A stretch of DNA of 64,000 nt from contig NZ_CP007597.1 of the NCBI RefSeq assembly GCF_000661955.1, positions 3,917,728 through 3,981,727 of the forward strand, written 5' to 3'. The translations under genes and the position numbers were made by a program. The stretch is from Stenotrophomonas rhizophila. Lineage in GTDB: Bacteria > Pseudomonadota > Gammaproteobacteria > Xanthomonadales > Xanthomonadaceae. This document shows positions 34,173 to 41,805 of the stretch, piece by piece; the first letter of the stretch is position 1, and every line of letters begins with the position of its first letter. The notes beneath the pieces were generated by a model that was not told the origin of the DNA, did no database searches, and was given only the letters and a program-made list of their open reading frames with translations.

Positions 34173-35461
34173 GCTTTGGGCTCACTATGAACAACGGATG
34201 CGGCCGTGTGGCCGTAGCGGAAGATATCCAGGCCTTCGGTACTGATCTGCGGCTGGCGCGCGCTCATCAGGTCGGCCAGGTAACGGCCCGAACCGCAGGC
34301 CATGGTCCACCCCAGCGTGCCGTGGCCGGTGTTGAGGAACAGGTTGCGGTACGGGGTGGCGCCGATCACCGGGGTGCCATCGGGCGTGGCCGGGCGCAGG
34401 CCGGTCCAGAACTCGGCACGCGACAGGTCGCCGCCGTCCGGGTACAGGTCGCCCACCACTTTTTCCAGGGTGGCGCGGCGGCGCGGCGACAGCGACAGGT
34501 CGAACCCGCCCACTTCAGCCATCCCGCCCACGCGGATGCGGTCATCGAACCGGGTCACCGCCACCTTGTAGCTCTCGTCCAGGATGGTCGAGGTGGGGGC
34601 CATGGCCGGGTTGGTGATCGGCAGGGTCAGCGAGTAGCCCTTGAGCGGGTAGACCGGCAGGCGCAGGCCGAGCGGGTCCACCAGCGACGGCGAATAGCTG
34701 CCCAGCGCGACCACGTAGCGGTCGGCGGTTTCCAGCGTGCCGTCGATGCGCACGCCGGTGATGCGGTCGCCGTCGGTCTGCAGGCCGGCGATGTCCTGGT
34801 CGAAGCGGAACTCGACGCCGGCGTCCACGCACATCTGCGCCAGGCGCCGGGTGAACAGCTGGCAGTCGCCGGTCTGGTCGCGCGGCAGCCACAGCGCGCC
34901 GACCAGTTTGTCGGCGACCCCGGCCAGGGCCGGCTCGTGGGCGATGATGCCGTCGCGGTCGAGCACCTTGTAGGGCACCCCGTACTGGGCCAGCACTTCG
35001 ATGTCCTGCGCCGAGGCGTCCAGCTGCTGCTGGGTGCGGAACAGCTGGGTGGTGCCCAGGTCGCGGCCTTCGAATTCGATACCGGTCTGCTCGCGCAGCT
35101 CGTTCAGGCAGTCGCGGCTGTACTCGGACATGCGCACCATGCGCGCCTTGTTGATGGCATAACGCTCATGGGTGCAATTGCGCAGCATCTGCGCCAGCCA
35201 CAGGTACTGGCGCCAGTCCAGGCCGGGGCGGATGGCCAGCGGCGCATGTTCGGAGAACAGCCACTTGACCGCCTTGAGCGGCACGCCCGGCGCGGCCCAC
35301 GGCGAGGTGTAGCCGAACGACAGCTGGCCGGCGTTGGCGAAACTGGTTTCCAGCGCCGGACCGGGCTGGCGGTCCACGACCGTGACTTCAAACCCGGCCT
35401 GCCGCAGGTACCAGGCACTGGTGGTGCCGATGACGCCGCTGCCAAGGACTAGAACGCGCAT
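34151..35461 (-). CDS. dadA: D-amino acid dehydrogenase DadA
   Basis: FAD enzyme of 436 residues that oxidises D-alanine to pyruvate and passes electrons to the respiratory chain at the inner membrane. The N terminus [19 protein letters not shown] is the FAD-binding motif; [33 protein letters not shown] and [20 protein letters not shown] are DadA hallmarks. It is the first gene of dadA-alr and is divergent from an Lrp/AsnC regulator. A dyad at 35517 lies in the shared promoter region. Confidence 0.97.
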   Translation of the reverse strand: MRVLVLGSGVIGTTSAWYLRQAGFEVTVVDRQPGPALETSFANAGQLSFGYTSPWAAPGVPLKAVKWLFSEHAPLAIRPGLDWRQYLWLAQMLRNCTHERYAINKARMVRMSEYSRDCLNELREQTGIEFEGRDLGTTQLFRTQQQLDASAQDIEVLAQYGVPYKVLDRDGIIAHEPALAGVADKLVGALWLPRDQTGDCQLFTRRLAQMCVDAGVEFRFDQDIAGLQTDGDRITGVRIDGTLETADRYVVALGSYSPSLVDPLGLRLPVYPLKGYSLTLPITNPAMAPTSTILDESYKVAVTRFDDRIRVGGMAEVGGFDLSLSPRRRATLEKVVGDLYPDGGDLSRAEFWTGLRPATPDGTPVIGATPYRNLFLNTGHGTLGWTMACGSGRYLADLMSARQPQISTEGLDIFRYGHTAASVVHSEPKACAQPAR

Positions 35462-35516
35462 GTAGCTTCTCCGACCCGATCATTCCCTGCACTGGAGCGT
35501 GCCGGGACCATAATTG

Positions 35517-35531
35517 CGGAAGTATATTCCG
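35517..35531. promoter_or_regulatory. Candidate Lrp/AsnC operator between dadA and its regulator
   Basis: CGGAAGTATATTCCG is a 15-bp dyad with perfect 5-bp arms, 56 bp before dadA and 80 bp before the regulator's start. Lrp-type regulators bind degenerate palindromes of about 15 bp with an AT-rich centre, which this fits. Confidence 0.5.
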
Positions 35532-35610
35532 GCCAAACCAAGCTTTTGCCCTGTTTTTAGGAGCGATGACAGGATATTGTCGCGCCAACCCCCATGCCTG
35601 GATGACGCCG

Positions 35611-36090
35611 ATGGCCGTGCGCCCCCGCGAACTGGACAAGATCGACCGCAAGATCCTGCGCATCCTGCAGGACGAAGGCCGCATTTCCTTTACCGAACTG
35701 GGCGAACGGGTGGGTCTGTCGACCACGCCCTGCACCGAACGGGTGCGGCGGCTGGAACGCGATGGGGCCATCACCGGCTACTACGCCAAGCTCGACCCGC
35801 ACTACCTCAAGGCCAGCCTGCTGGTGTTCGTGGAGATCAGCCTGGCCTACAAGTCCGGCGACATCTTCGAGGAATTCCGCCGCGCGGCCCTGAAGCTGCC
35901 CAATGTGCTGGAGTGCCACCTGGTGTCGGGCGATTTCGACTACCTGCTCAAGGCGCGCATCAGCGAGATGGCGTCGTACCGCAAGCTGCTCGGCAGCACC
36001 CTGCTGACCCTGCCGCACGTGCGCGAATCCAAGAGCTACATCGTGATGGAAGAGGTGAAGGAAACGCTGACCCTGCCGATCCCGGATTGA
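35611..36090 (+). CDS. Lrp/AsnC-family transcription regulator
   Basis: Regulator of about 159 residues. N-terminal helix-turn-helix (LDKIDRKILRILQDEGRISFTELGERVGLSTTPCTERVRRLE) and a C-terminal RAM ligand-binding domain (LVFVEISL, VLECHLVSGDFDYLLKARI). The strength of the match to Lrp itself (STTPCTERVRRLERDG) and the divergent dadA-alr suggest that it activates alanine catabolism in response to L-alanine or leucine. Start taken at 35611 (MAVRPRELDKIDR); ATGs at 35602 and 35566 are in frame. Confidence 0.93.
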   Translation: MAVRPRELDKIDRKILRILQDEGRISFTELGERVGLSTTPCTERVRRLERDGAITGYYAKLDPHYLKASLLVFVEISLAYKSGDIFEEFRRAALKLPNVLECHLVSGDFDYLLKARISEMASYRKLLGSTLLTLPHVRESKSYIVMEEVKETLTLPIPD

Positions 36091-36110
36091 ACCGGGGCAT
36101 TGAATGCAGA

Positions 36111-36136
36111 AGGCGGCGCGCTTGCGCGCACCGCCT
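36111..36136. terminator. Hairpin between convergent Lrp and Gln-rich genes
   Basis: AGGCGGCGCGC pairs with GCGCG..CCGCCT across a two-base bulge, followed by TGTGGTCATGC. No T-run; probably a structural 3' end for both convergent genes. Confidence 0.55.
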
Positions 36137-36157
36137 GTGGTCATGCAATCCCGCGCG

Positions 36158-36325
36158 TCAGCGCTGTTGTTTGGAATCGGGGTGACGCTGGTCCGGCTGC
36201 TTGCCCTTCTGGCTCTGCTGGTCCCACTGTTGCTGGTTCTGCTGTCCGGCCTTCTGGTGCTGTTGCTGACTGCCCTGCTGTTCCTGCGGCATCTTGCCGC
36301 CTTTCTGGTTCTGCTGGTTGGTCAT
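36158..36325 (-). CDS. Small glutamine-rich hydrophilic protein
   Basis: Protein of 55 residues of which 22 are Gln; it has no hydrophobic core and should be disordered. It begins MTNQQNQKGGKMPQEQQ, so a single KGG motif recalls the stress-induced KGG proteins, but the rest does not match. AGAAGAG lies 9 bp before the ATG at 36325. Similar Gln-rich small proteins are seen in xanthomonads; the function is unknown. An in-frame ATG at 36379 would add 18 unrelated residues. Confidence 0.6.
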   Translation of the reverse strand: MTNQQNQKGGKMPQEQQGSQQQHQKAGQQNQQQWDQQSQKGKQPDQRHPDSKQQR

Positions 36326-36495
36326 GATTGCACTCTTCTGGAAAACCCTTCGGAATACGCCGCGTTCCGGCGCACGCAAAGGGTCGCGCGAAAACGGTTA
36401 AACACAGGCGAAAAAGCGGTGAGATGGCGCGTTGATGCAGCTGACTGTGCGGCGTGGTTTGTGCACCGTTCATGCGCTGCACCAGTGCACGCCGC

Positions 36496-36912
36496 TTACG
36501 GTCGAATCTGCTGCCCATCGCCACTGGGAATGGCGTCGTAGTACTTGCCAGTGCGGGTATCGAGCACCCGGTTCGGCCCGACCTGTTTGGCGCCGGGAAT
36601 GATCCGCCCGTGGCGGTCATACACCTTGGGCTGCAGGGCGGGGCCCTGGATCGGTTGCGTCGGGCCGGTACCCCGGGCCTCGATGGGATGACTGCGCAGT
36701 TGCTGCTGGACCTGGCTGTTGGATTTCACCGGCGCCATCTGCCCGGACAGGCTGTCCACCGGCGCAGGGCGCACCGGAGTGGGCAGCGGCGCCGGCGGCG
36801 CCACCACCACCGGGCGGGTCGCGGTGGGATTGGGCGGCGGACCGATCTGGGCCATGCCGATGGCCGGCAGCATCAGGCCCAGCGCGGTGGCGAAGCGGAC
36901 GTGGCGGGACAT
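36496..36912 (-). CDS. Exported proline-rich hypothetical protein
   Basis: Protein of 138 residues with a signal peptide (FATALGLMLPAIGMAQ). A proline-rich linker (PPPNPTATRPVVVAPPAPLP) is followed by a C-terminal part with repeated turn motifs: KVYDRHGRIIPGAKQVGPNRV and LDTRTGKYYDAIPSGDGQQ. No family is recognised. GGAG lies 7 bp before the ATG. Probably periplasmic; function unknown. Confidence 0.72.
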   Translation of the reverse strand: MSRHVRFATALGLMLPAIGMAQIGPPPNPTATRPVVVAPPAPLPTPVRPAPVDSLSGQMAPVKSNSQVQQQLRSHPIEARGTGPTQPIQGPALQPKVYDRHGRIIPGAKQVGPNRVLDTRTGKYYDAIPSGDGQQIRP

Positions 36913-37053
36913 GGCAGGCTCCGGCGGGGTGGGTTACTGCACCTTGCACCCATGCAGGTATCAGCACCATGAACGCGCCTGGATCGCCGGGGCGTCGGCT
37001 TGAAGCCCGCGATCCCGGCCCAATCTTGAACCCACCCCCGCGAGGAACCGCCG

Positions 37054-37521
37054 ATGACCGCCTTCGATCTCTCTCCCCCCAGCGACGCCCAGCGCGACGC
37101 CCTGGTGGCCGGCCTCAGCGCCGACGAACGCCGGGTGCTGCTTCAGCACGGCACTGAAGCGCCGTTCTGCGGCGTGTTCCTGGACAACAAGCAGGACGGC
37201 GTCTATGGCTGCCGCCTGTGTGGACTGCCGTTGTTCCGGTCCAGCACCAAATTCGACTCCGGCACTGGCTGGCCCAGCTTCTTCGCCCCGTTCGACCCGG
37301 CCCACGTGCGCGAGATCCGCGACATCAGCCACGGCATGGTCCGCACGGAAATCGTCTGCGCGCGGTGTGACAGCCATCTCGGCCATGTGTTCCCCGATGG
37401 CCCGCCGCCGACCCACGAGCGGCACTGCCTGAACTCGGTCTCGCTGTCGTTCACCCCGAACGGACAGGCGTATCCGGATCTGCTGCAGCGCGGCGGGGCC
37501 GAGGCCCAACCGGCCGGCTGA
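37054..37521 (+). CDS. msrB: Peptide-methionine (R)-S-oxide reductase MsrB, cytosolic
   Basis: Second MsrB, 155 residues, without a signal peptide and so cytosolic. Zinc pairs CRLC and [18 protein letters not shown] and the catalytic Cys in RHCLNSVSL are present; a second Cys in EAPFCGVF could resolve the disulfide. It is a single gene upstream of motA and differs clearly in sequence from the exported copy at 10053. Confidence 0.95.
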   Translation: MTAFDLSPPSDAQRDALVAGLSADERRVLLQHGTEAPFCGVFLDNKQDGVYGCRLCGLPLFRSSTKFDSGTGWPSFFAPFDPAHVREIRDISHGMVRTEIVCARCDSHLGHVFPDGPPPTHERHCLNSVSLSFTPNGQAYPDLLQRGGAEAQPAG

Positions 37522-37557
37522 ATCTGCAAAAGTGTGACATTGAGCGAACGGTCCCCT

Positions 37558-37584
37558 TCAGAAAACCGGGAACGGGGCCGACAT
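37558..37584 (+). promoter_or_regulatory. Weak FliA (sigma-28)-like promoter for motAB
   Basis: GCCGACAT (37577-37584) matches the sigma-28 -10 element GCCGATAA at six positions, with TCAGAAAA 11 bp upstream, a poor -35. It lies 30 bp before motA. Confidence 0.3.
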
Positions 37585-37613
37585 GGAGGTATCCCCTACT
37601 CCGCGCCGGCCCC

Positions 37614-38468
37614 ATGCTCATCATCGTTGGATTCCTCATCGTCATCATCAGCGTGCTCGGCGGCTACATCGGCGCGCACGGCAAGCTGGCTGCCTTATGG
37701 CAGCCCTATGAGCTGGTCATCATCGGCGGCGCGGCACTGGGCGCGTTCCTGGTCGGCACCCCGTTCAAGACCGTCAAGCAGACCCTGAAGGCCACCGTGG
37801 GCGTGTTCAAGGGCCCGGCCTACAAGCAGCAGGACTACATCGACGTCCTGAGCCTGCTCTACGAACTGCTCAACAAGGCCCGCCGCGAAGGCTTCATGGC
37901 GCTGGAAGACCATGTGGAGCGCCCGGCCGAAAGCAGCATCTTCGCCAACTACCCCAAGGTGCAGGCAGACCACCACCTGGTCGACTTCATCACCGACTGC
38001 CTGCGCCTGATGATCGGCAGCAACATCGAGCCGCACGAGCTGGAGCCGCTGCTGGAGCTGGAGCTGGAAAAGCACCATGCCGAAGCGATGCAGCCCTCGG
38101 CGGTGCTCAACAAGGTGTCCGACGGCCTGCCCGGTTTCGGCATCGTGGCCGCGGTGCTGGGCATCGTGATCACCATGGGCTCGATCGGCGGGGAAATCAC
38201 CGAAGTGGGCGCGCACGTCGCCGGCGCGCTGGTCGGTACCTTCCTGGGCATCCTGCTGGCCTACGGTTTCGTCAGCCCGCTGGCCGCGGCGGTGGAAGCG
38301 CGCGCCGAGCAGGACAGCCGCATCTATGAGTCGGTGAAGACCGCGCTGCTGGCCTGCCTGCGCGGCTACAACCCGAAGATCGCGCTGGAGTTCGCCCGCA
38401 AGACCCTGCCTTCGAACGTGCGCCCGGGCTTCAGCGCCTTCGAGCAGCACCTCAAGACGGTCAAGTAA
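37614..38468 (+). CDS. motA: Flagellar stator protein MotA
   Basis: Inner-membrane stator subunit of 284 residues that forms the ion channel with MotB. Four membrane helices: residues ~2-20 (IIVGFLIVIISVLGGYI), ~30-50, ~165-190 (GFGIVAAVLGIVITMGSIG) and ~200-220 (GALVGTFLGILLAYGFVSPL). The cytosolic loop holds the charged residues touching FliG. The stop precedes motB by 9 bp. No other flagellar genes are in the window, so motAB is detached from the main cluster, as usual in xanthomonads. Confidence 0.96.
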   Translation: MLIIVGFLIVIISVLGGYIGAHGKLAALWQPYELVIIGGAALGAFLVGTPFKTVKQTLKATVGVFKGPAYKQQDYIDVLSLLYELLNKARREGFMALEDHVERPAESSIFANYPKVQADHHLVDFITDCLRLMIGSNIEPHELEPLLELELEKHHAEAMQPSAVLNKVSDGLPGFGIVAAVLGIVITMGSIGGEITEVGAHVAGALVGTFLGILLAYGFVSPLAAAVEARAEQDSRIYESVKTALLACLRGYNPKIALEFARKTLPSNVRPGFSAFEQHLKTVK

Positions 38469-38477
38469 GGCACCCCC

Positions 38478-39422
38478 ATGGCCGAGAACAAACCCACCGT
38501 CATCGTCCGCCGGGTCAAGAAGGCCGGCCACGCTGCCCACCATGGCGGCGCCTGGAAAGTGGCCTACGCCGACTTCGTCACCGCGATGATGGCGTTCTTC
38601 CTGGTGCTGTGGCTGATGGCGGCCACCACCAAGCCCGAGCGCGCGGCCATTTCCGAGTACTTCCGCAACCCCAGTCCGCTGGTTGGGCAGAGCTCCACCC
38701 CGGCGCCCGGCATGGCCGGTCCGGGCGGGGCCAGCACCTCGATGATCAAGCTGGGCGGCGCCACCGACATCTCGCGCGGCAACAGCAACGACCCGTTCCA
38801 GTCCCAGCAGACCGCCAAGCCGATCCCGCAGACCGAACGCGAGCGCGAGCAGCAGCAACTGGAAGCGCTGAAACGGGAGCTGGAAGAGGCCATCAGCAAG
38901 AGCCAGGCGCTGGAGCCGTTCAAGGACCAGCTGCTGCTGGACCTGACCCCGGAAGGCCTGCGCATCCAGATCGTGGACAAGCAGAACCGCCCGATGTTCG
39001 ACATGGGCAGCGCAGCGCTCAAGCCGTACACCCGCGAAATCCTGCGCGAGCTGTCGCAGTTCATCAACCACGTGCCGAACCGGATCAGCATCACCGGCCA
39101 CACCGACACCACCGCTTACAACGCGGTGCACGGCTACAGCAACTGGGAGCTCAGCGCCGACCGCGCCAACGCCGCCCGGCGTGCGTTGCTGGACGGTGGC
39201 ATGACCGAAGAGAAGGTGACCCGGGTGGTCGGCCTGTCCTCCTCGGTGCTGTTCGACAAGGCCCAACCGGACAACCCGATCAACCGCCGCATCAGCATCG
39301 TGGTGATGACCAAGGCGGCCGAAGCGGCGGCCCTGGCCGGTGCCGGACAGGAAGTCGCGTTGTCGCCCACCACCGGCGACGCCGACATCCACGCCGCACA
39401 GGCGCCAGCGGCGACGCCCTGA
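38478..39422 (+). CDS. motB: Flagellar stator protein MotB
   Basis: Stator subunit of 314 residues. One membrane helix after the basic N terminus (GGAWKVAYADFVTAMMAFFLVLWLMA) contains the ion-binding Asp of YADFVTAMM; a proton-driven motor is usual with MotA of this type. A plug/linker follows, then the OmpA-like peptidoglycan-binding domain (ISITGHTDTTAY, NWELSADRANAARRALLDGG, NRRISIVVMT). It is co-transcribed with motA and ends near a hairpin-rich region. Confidence 0.96.
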   Translation: MAENKPTVIVRRVKKAGHAAHHGGAWKVAYADFVTAMMAFFLVLWLMAATTKPERAAISEYFRNPSPLVGQSSTPAPGMAGPGGASTSMIKLGGATDISRGNSNDPFQSQQTAKPIPQTEREREQQQLEALKRELEEAISKSQALEPFKDQLLLDLTPEGLRIQIVDKQNRPMFDMGSAALKPYTREILRELSQFINHVPNRISITGHTDTTAYNAVHGYSNWELSADRANAARRALLDGGMTEEKVTRVVGLSSSVLFDKAQPDNPINRRISIVVMTKAAEAAALAGAGQEVALSPTTGDADIHAAQAPAATP

Positions 39423-39798
39423 CCGGCGGCCGGTCGGGGGTCGGTCAGTCGTGCGGGCCGGTCGGAGGGCCGCACGGCCGGTCGGTGCGCGCCACGTTCG
39501 GTTGATGCCTGCACGCCCAGACGATGCACGCCTCGCACGCTGGTAGGGTCGCGCCCCAGCCGACTGCACGCGCATGGGCAGCGTTCGATAGGGGCATGAC
39601 CTTCAACGGAATGACCGCTTCCAGACGCCATGTCGTTGGAGGCCATGCGTCCCCGGGCGCGGACAGGCTACCGGCAGTCGGTTGGGACCCGACCCTACCG
39701 CGGTGGGCCGCATTCGATGGGGGCATGACCGCAATGGCCGACGTCTGCGGCCAACCCCCATTACAATGGGGTCTTTCCACGTACAGATAGATCCCACC
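39423..39798. other. Repeat-rich intergenic region
   Basis: No gene. It has a hairpin CGTGCGG/CCGCACG (39450-39476) that may end motB transcripts, a forward GTAGGGTCG repeat (39543-39567) and an inverse one (39674-39698), two copies of the sequence GGGGCATGACC (from about 39591 and 39719), and the promoter dyad of the next gene. Confidence 0.7.
39756..39771 (+). promoter_or_regulatory. Dyad overlapping a -10 element upstream of the acidic-tail protein gene
   Basis: CCCCATTACAATGGGG has perfect 7-bp arms around AC. The inner TACAAT (39762-39767) is a good -10 element, so a protein bound to the dyad would block RNA polymerase. It lies 28 bp before the ATG at 39799. Confidence 0.5.
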
Positions 39799-40320
39799 AT
39801 GTCCAAGCAGTCCAAGGCCAAGCGCGACAAGCGCAAGAAGCTGCAGCCCAAGCGCCCGATCAACCGCCTCAACGCCCAGCAGCAGGTGCAGAACCACGCC
39901 GTGCTGACCAACGAAGAGGGCCAGGTCGTGGCCGCGATCGGCCTGCAGGGCACCGAATGGCTGCTGGCCATCGGCGGCCAGACCATGGGCAACGCCGACA
40001 ACCCGATCCCGATGCTGGCCATGCTCAAGCACCTGTCCAACGTGCAGGAAAAGGAAGGCCGCAAGGTCAACCTGGAATACTCGAGCCAGCTGCAGCAGCT
40101 GATCGACGACCTGGCCGCCGACGAAGGCAAGACCGCCGACGAGTACCTGACCCAGCTGGTGTCCGAGTTTGAAGGCGTGGAAGGCGAAGAAGGCGAAGAA
40201 GGCGAAGACGCCGAAACCGCTGCCGACGCCAGCGAAGACGCCCCGGTGGCAGACGAGGCCGGCACCGATGCCGCCGCCGACGCCACCCCGGCCGCCAGCG
40301 ACGACAAGCCGCAGGCCTGA
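39799..40320 (+). CDS. Conserved hypothetical protein with basic head and acidic tail
   Basis: Protein of 173 residues. The N terminus is strongly basic (SKQSKAKRDKRKKLQPKRP), the middle looks folded (VVAAIGLQGTEWLLAIGGQ, NPIPMLAMLKHLSNVQEKEG) and the last 45 residues are almost all Ala, Glu, Asp and Gly with three copies of GEEGE-like units. Such polarity suggests binding to RNA or ribosomes, but no family function is known to me. The ATG at 39799 follows the dyad promoter; the frame upstream is repeat sequence. Confidence 0.72.
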   Translation: MSKQSKAKRDKRKKLQPKRPINRLNAQQQVQNHAVLTNEEGQVVAAIGLQGTEWLLAIGGQTMGNADNPIPMLAMLKHLSNVQEKEGRKVNLEYSSQLQQLIDDLAADEGKTADEYLTQLVSEFEGVEGEEGEEGEDAETAADASEDAPVADEAGTDAAADATPAASDDKPQA

Positions 40321-40334
40321 GCCACGGCCACCCG

Positions 40335-40610
40335 GTGACGGTCTATATCGACGATGCGGTCCACCCCTGGCGCGGCGAGCGCTGGGCGCATCTGATGGCC
40401 GACACCCTGCCCGAGCTGCACGCCATGGCGGCGCAGCTCGGGATTCCCCGACGGGCGTTCCAGAACCGCCCCAGCGGCGCGCATTACGACGTCCCCGCCC
40501 CGCTTCGCCTTCAGGCGATCGAACGCGGCGCACAGGCCATCTCGCGGCACACCGACCGCGCGCTGGTCAAAGCCGTCATCGCCAACGCGCGAAGCCAATA
40601 CCAGGGGTAG
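40335..40610 (+). CDS. DUF4031 family protein
   Basis: Protein of 91 residues, GTG start at 40335. It matches DUF4031: VYIDDAVHPWRGERWAHLMADT, ELHAMAAQLGIPRRAFQ and HYDVPAPLRLQAIERGAQAI. Function unknown. It follows the acidic-tail gene by 14 bp and may share its mRNA. Its TAG stop (40608-40610) is the TAG of the GTAG end of a SMAG repeat. Confidence 0.85.
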   Translation: MTVYIDDAVHPWRGERWAHLMADTLPELHAMAAQLGIPRRAFQNRPSGAHYDVPAPLRLQAIERGAQAISRHTDRALVKAVIANARSQYQG

Positions 40611-40718
40611 GTGCCGACCGTTGGTCGGCAGATCCCTGCCCCGCGCCCGGTGAATGCCCGCCGTTGATCGGCAAACGCATTACCCGCGCCGGCAGGTGCC
40701 GACCGTTTGTCGGCACAC
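40607..40718 (+). repeat. SMAG variants in direct array
   Basis: Forward GTAGGTGCCGACCG copy at 40607-40630, a degenerate middle piece around 40652-40674 (GCCCGCCGTTGATCGGC) and a third copy at 40694-40716 (AGGTGCCGACCGTTTGTCGG). The first one supplies the stop codon of the DUF4031 gene. Confidence 0.8.
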
Positions 40719-40727
40719 CAGCACCCC

Positions 40728-41270
40728 TCAGAACGGGTCCGACCCCGGCCGCACTTCCACGCCCAGCAGCGAGCACAACGCCAGCATGGCGTCATCGTCG
40801 CGGTTGAGCGCCATCCAGCCGGCCAGGCCGCCATTGCCCGTATCCACGCTCCACAGCGCGTAGTTGTGCTCGCGCAGGCGGTCGTGCGCGGTGGCCATCA
40901 GCGCCGGTGCATCGGTGGCGGCCGCGAAATCCTCATCGTCCAGGTCGCCACCCCAGTCCAGCTGCAGGTTCCAGCGCGCCGCCAGCTCATTGATCGCCGA
41001 CACCAGCGCATCGGGGTCCTCACGGTCCACCTCGAACCCCGACTGCCAGGCAATGGCGGCCATCAGCGGCGGCAGCCAGTCGGCTTCTTCGTCGATCTCC
41101 TCGCCGCTTTCCAGCAGCGCCTCGCGCCAGCGGTTGAACTGCTGCAGCGCCAGCTCGTCATCGCCCGGGTTGATCAGCACGAACAGGTTCCAGATCCGCG
41201 CCTCGAAGTCGTCTTCGTCGAAATCGCGCTCGTCTTCTTCGAAGTCGAAATAATCGCTGTTGTCAGGCAT
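40728..41270 (-). CDS. Acidic hypothetical protein (possibly DUF6630)
   Basis: Cytosolic protein of 180 residues, acidic N terminus (SDYFDFEEDERDFDEDDFE) and a helical body: IWNLFVLINPGDDELALQQF, LPPLMAAIAWQSGFEVDRED, YALWSVDTGNGGLAGWMAL. The end of the sequence recalls the DUF6630 family, but I am not certain. AAGGAA lies 9 bp before the ATG at 41270; two ATGs just upstream are in frame. It is divergent from the DUF3297 gene. Confidence 0.68.
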   Translation of the reverse strand: MPDNSDYFDFEEDERDFDEDDFEARIWNLFVLINPGDDELALQQFNRWREALLESGEEIDEEADWLPPLMAAIAWQSGFEVDREDPDALVSAINELAARWNLQLDWGGDLDDEDFAAATDAPALMATAHDRLREHNYALWSVDTGNGGLAGWMALNRDDDAMLALCSLLGVEVRPGSDPF

Positions 41271-41408
41271 GACCGGCATTTCCTTGAGGCAGGCGGGCAT
41301 TCTGCCGTGCAGCGGCGTTGGCAGGAAGCGAAATTCGGCGTGGGCCGCGTCGCGGTTTATCCTGTGCGCCTGGAAGATGGCCGTGGTGGCCATCACAACT
41401 GAATGCCC

Positions 41409-41660
41409 ATGAGCGATACCCCTCCCGATCACCTGGCGATCAACCCGACCAGCCCCTTCCACGATGCCGCCGCCCTGGAGCGCGGGGTGGGCATCCGTTT
41501 CAACGAGGTCGAGCGCGACAACGTTGAAGAGTATTCGGTCAGCGAAGGCTGGATCCGCGTGCAGGCCGGCAAGGCCCGCGACCGCCGTGGCAACCCGATG
41601 ACCATCAAGATCAAGGGCACCGTGGTGGCGTATTACCTGGATCAGAAAACCGACGCGTGA
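41409..41660 (+). CDS. DUF3297 family protein
   Basis: Small protein of 83 residues matching DUF3297: DHLAINPTSPFHDAAALERGVGIRFN, NVEEYSVSEGWIRV and GNPMTIKIKGTVVAYYLD. It is a cytosolic beta-rich domain of unknown function, widespread in proteobacteria. The start may be the ATG at 41409 or at 41403, two codons upstream. Confidence 0.85.
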   Translation: MSDTPPDHLAINPTSPFHDAAALERGVGIRFNEVERDNVEEYSVSEGWIRVQAGKARDRRGNPMTIKIKGTVVAYYLDQKTDA

Positions 41661-41698
41661 TCCGCGTTGATGGCCGGCCCCCCGCGGCCGGTCGCCGG

Positions 41699-41786
41699 GT
41701 AGAGCCACCCCATGGGTGGCTGTGTTCCGGGTCAGGCGTACCTCATGTACCCGGCATCGCGACAGCCACCCATGGGGTGGCCCTAC
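41699..41786. repeat. Head-to-head GTAGAGCCACCC repeat pair
   Basis: Forward copy 41699-41722 (GTAGAGCCACCCCATGGGTG) and inverse copy 41763-41786 with 40 bp between. The GTAG end and design are those of SMAG elements but the stem is CCACCC/GGGTGG, so it is a separate subfamily. It separates convergent DUF3297 and antiporter genes. Confidence 0.85.
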
Positions 41787-41805
41787 CGGTCGAACGGGCC
41801 ACGGT

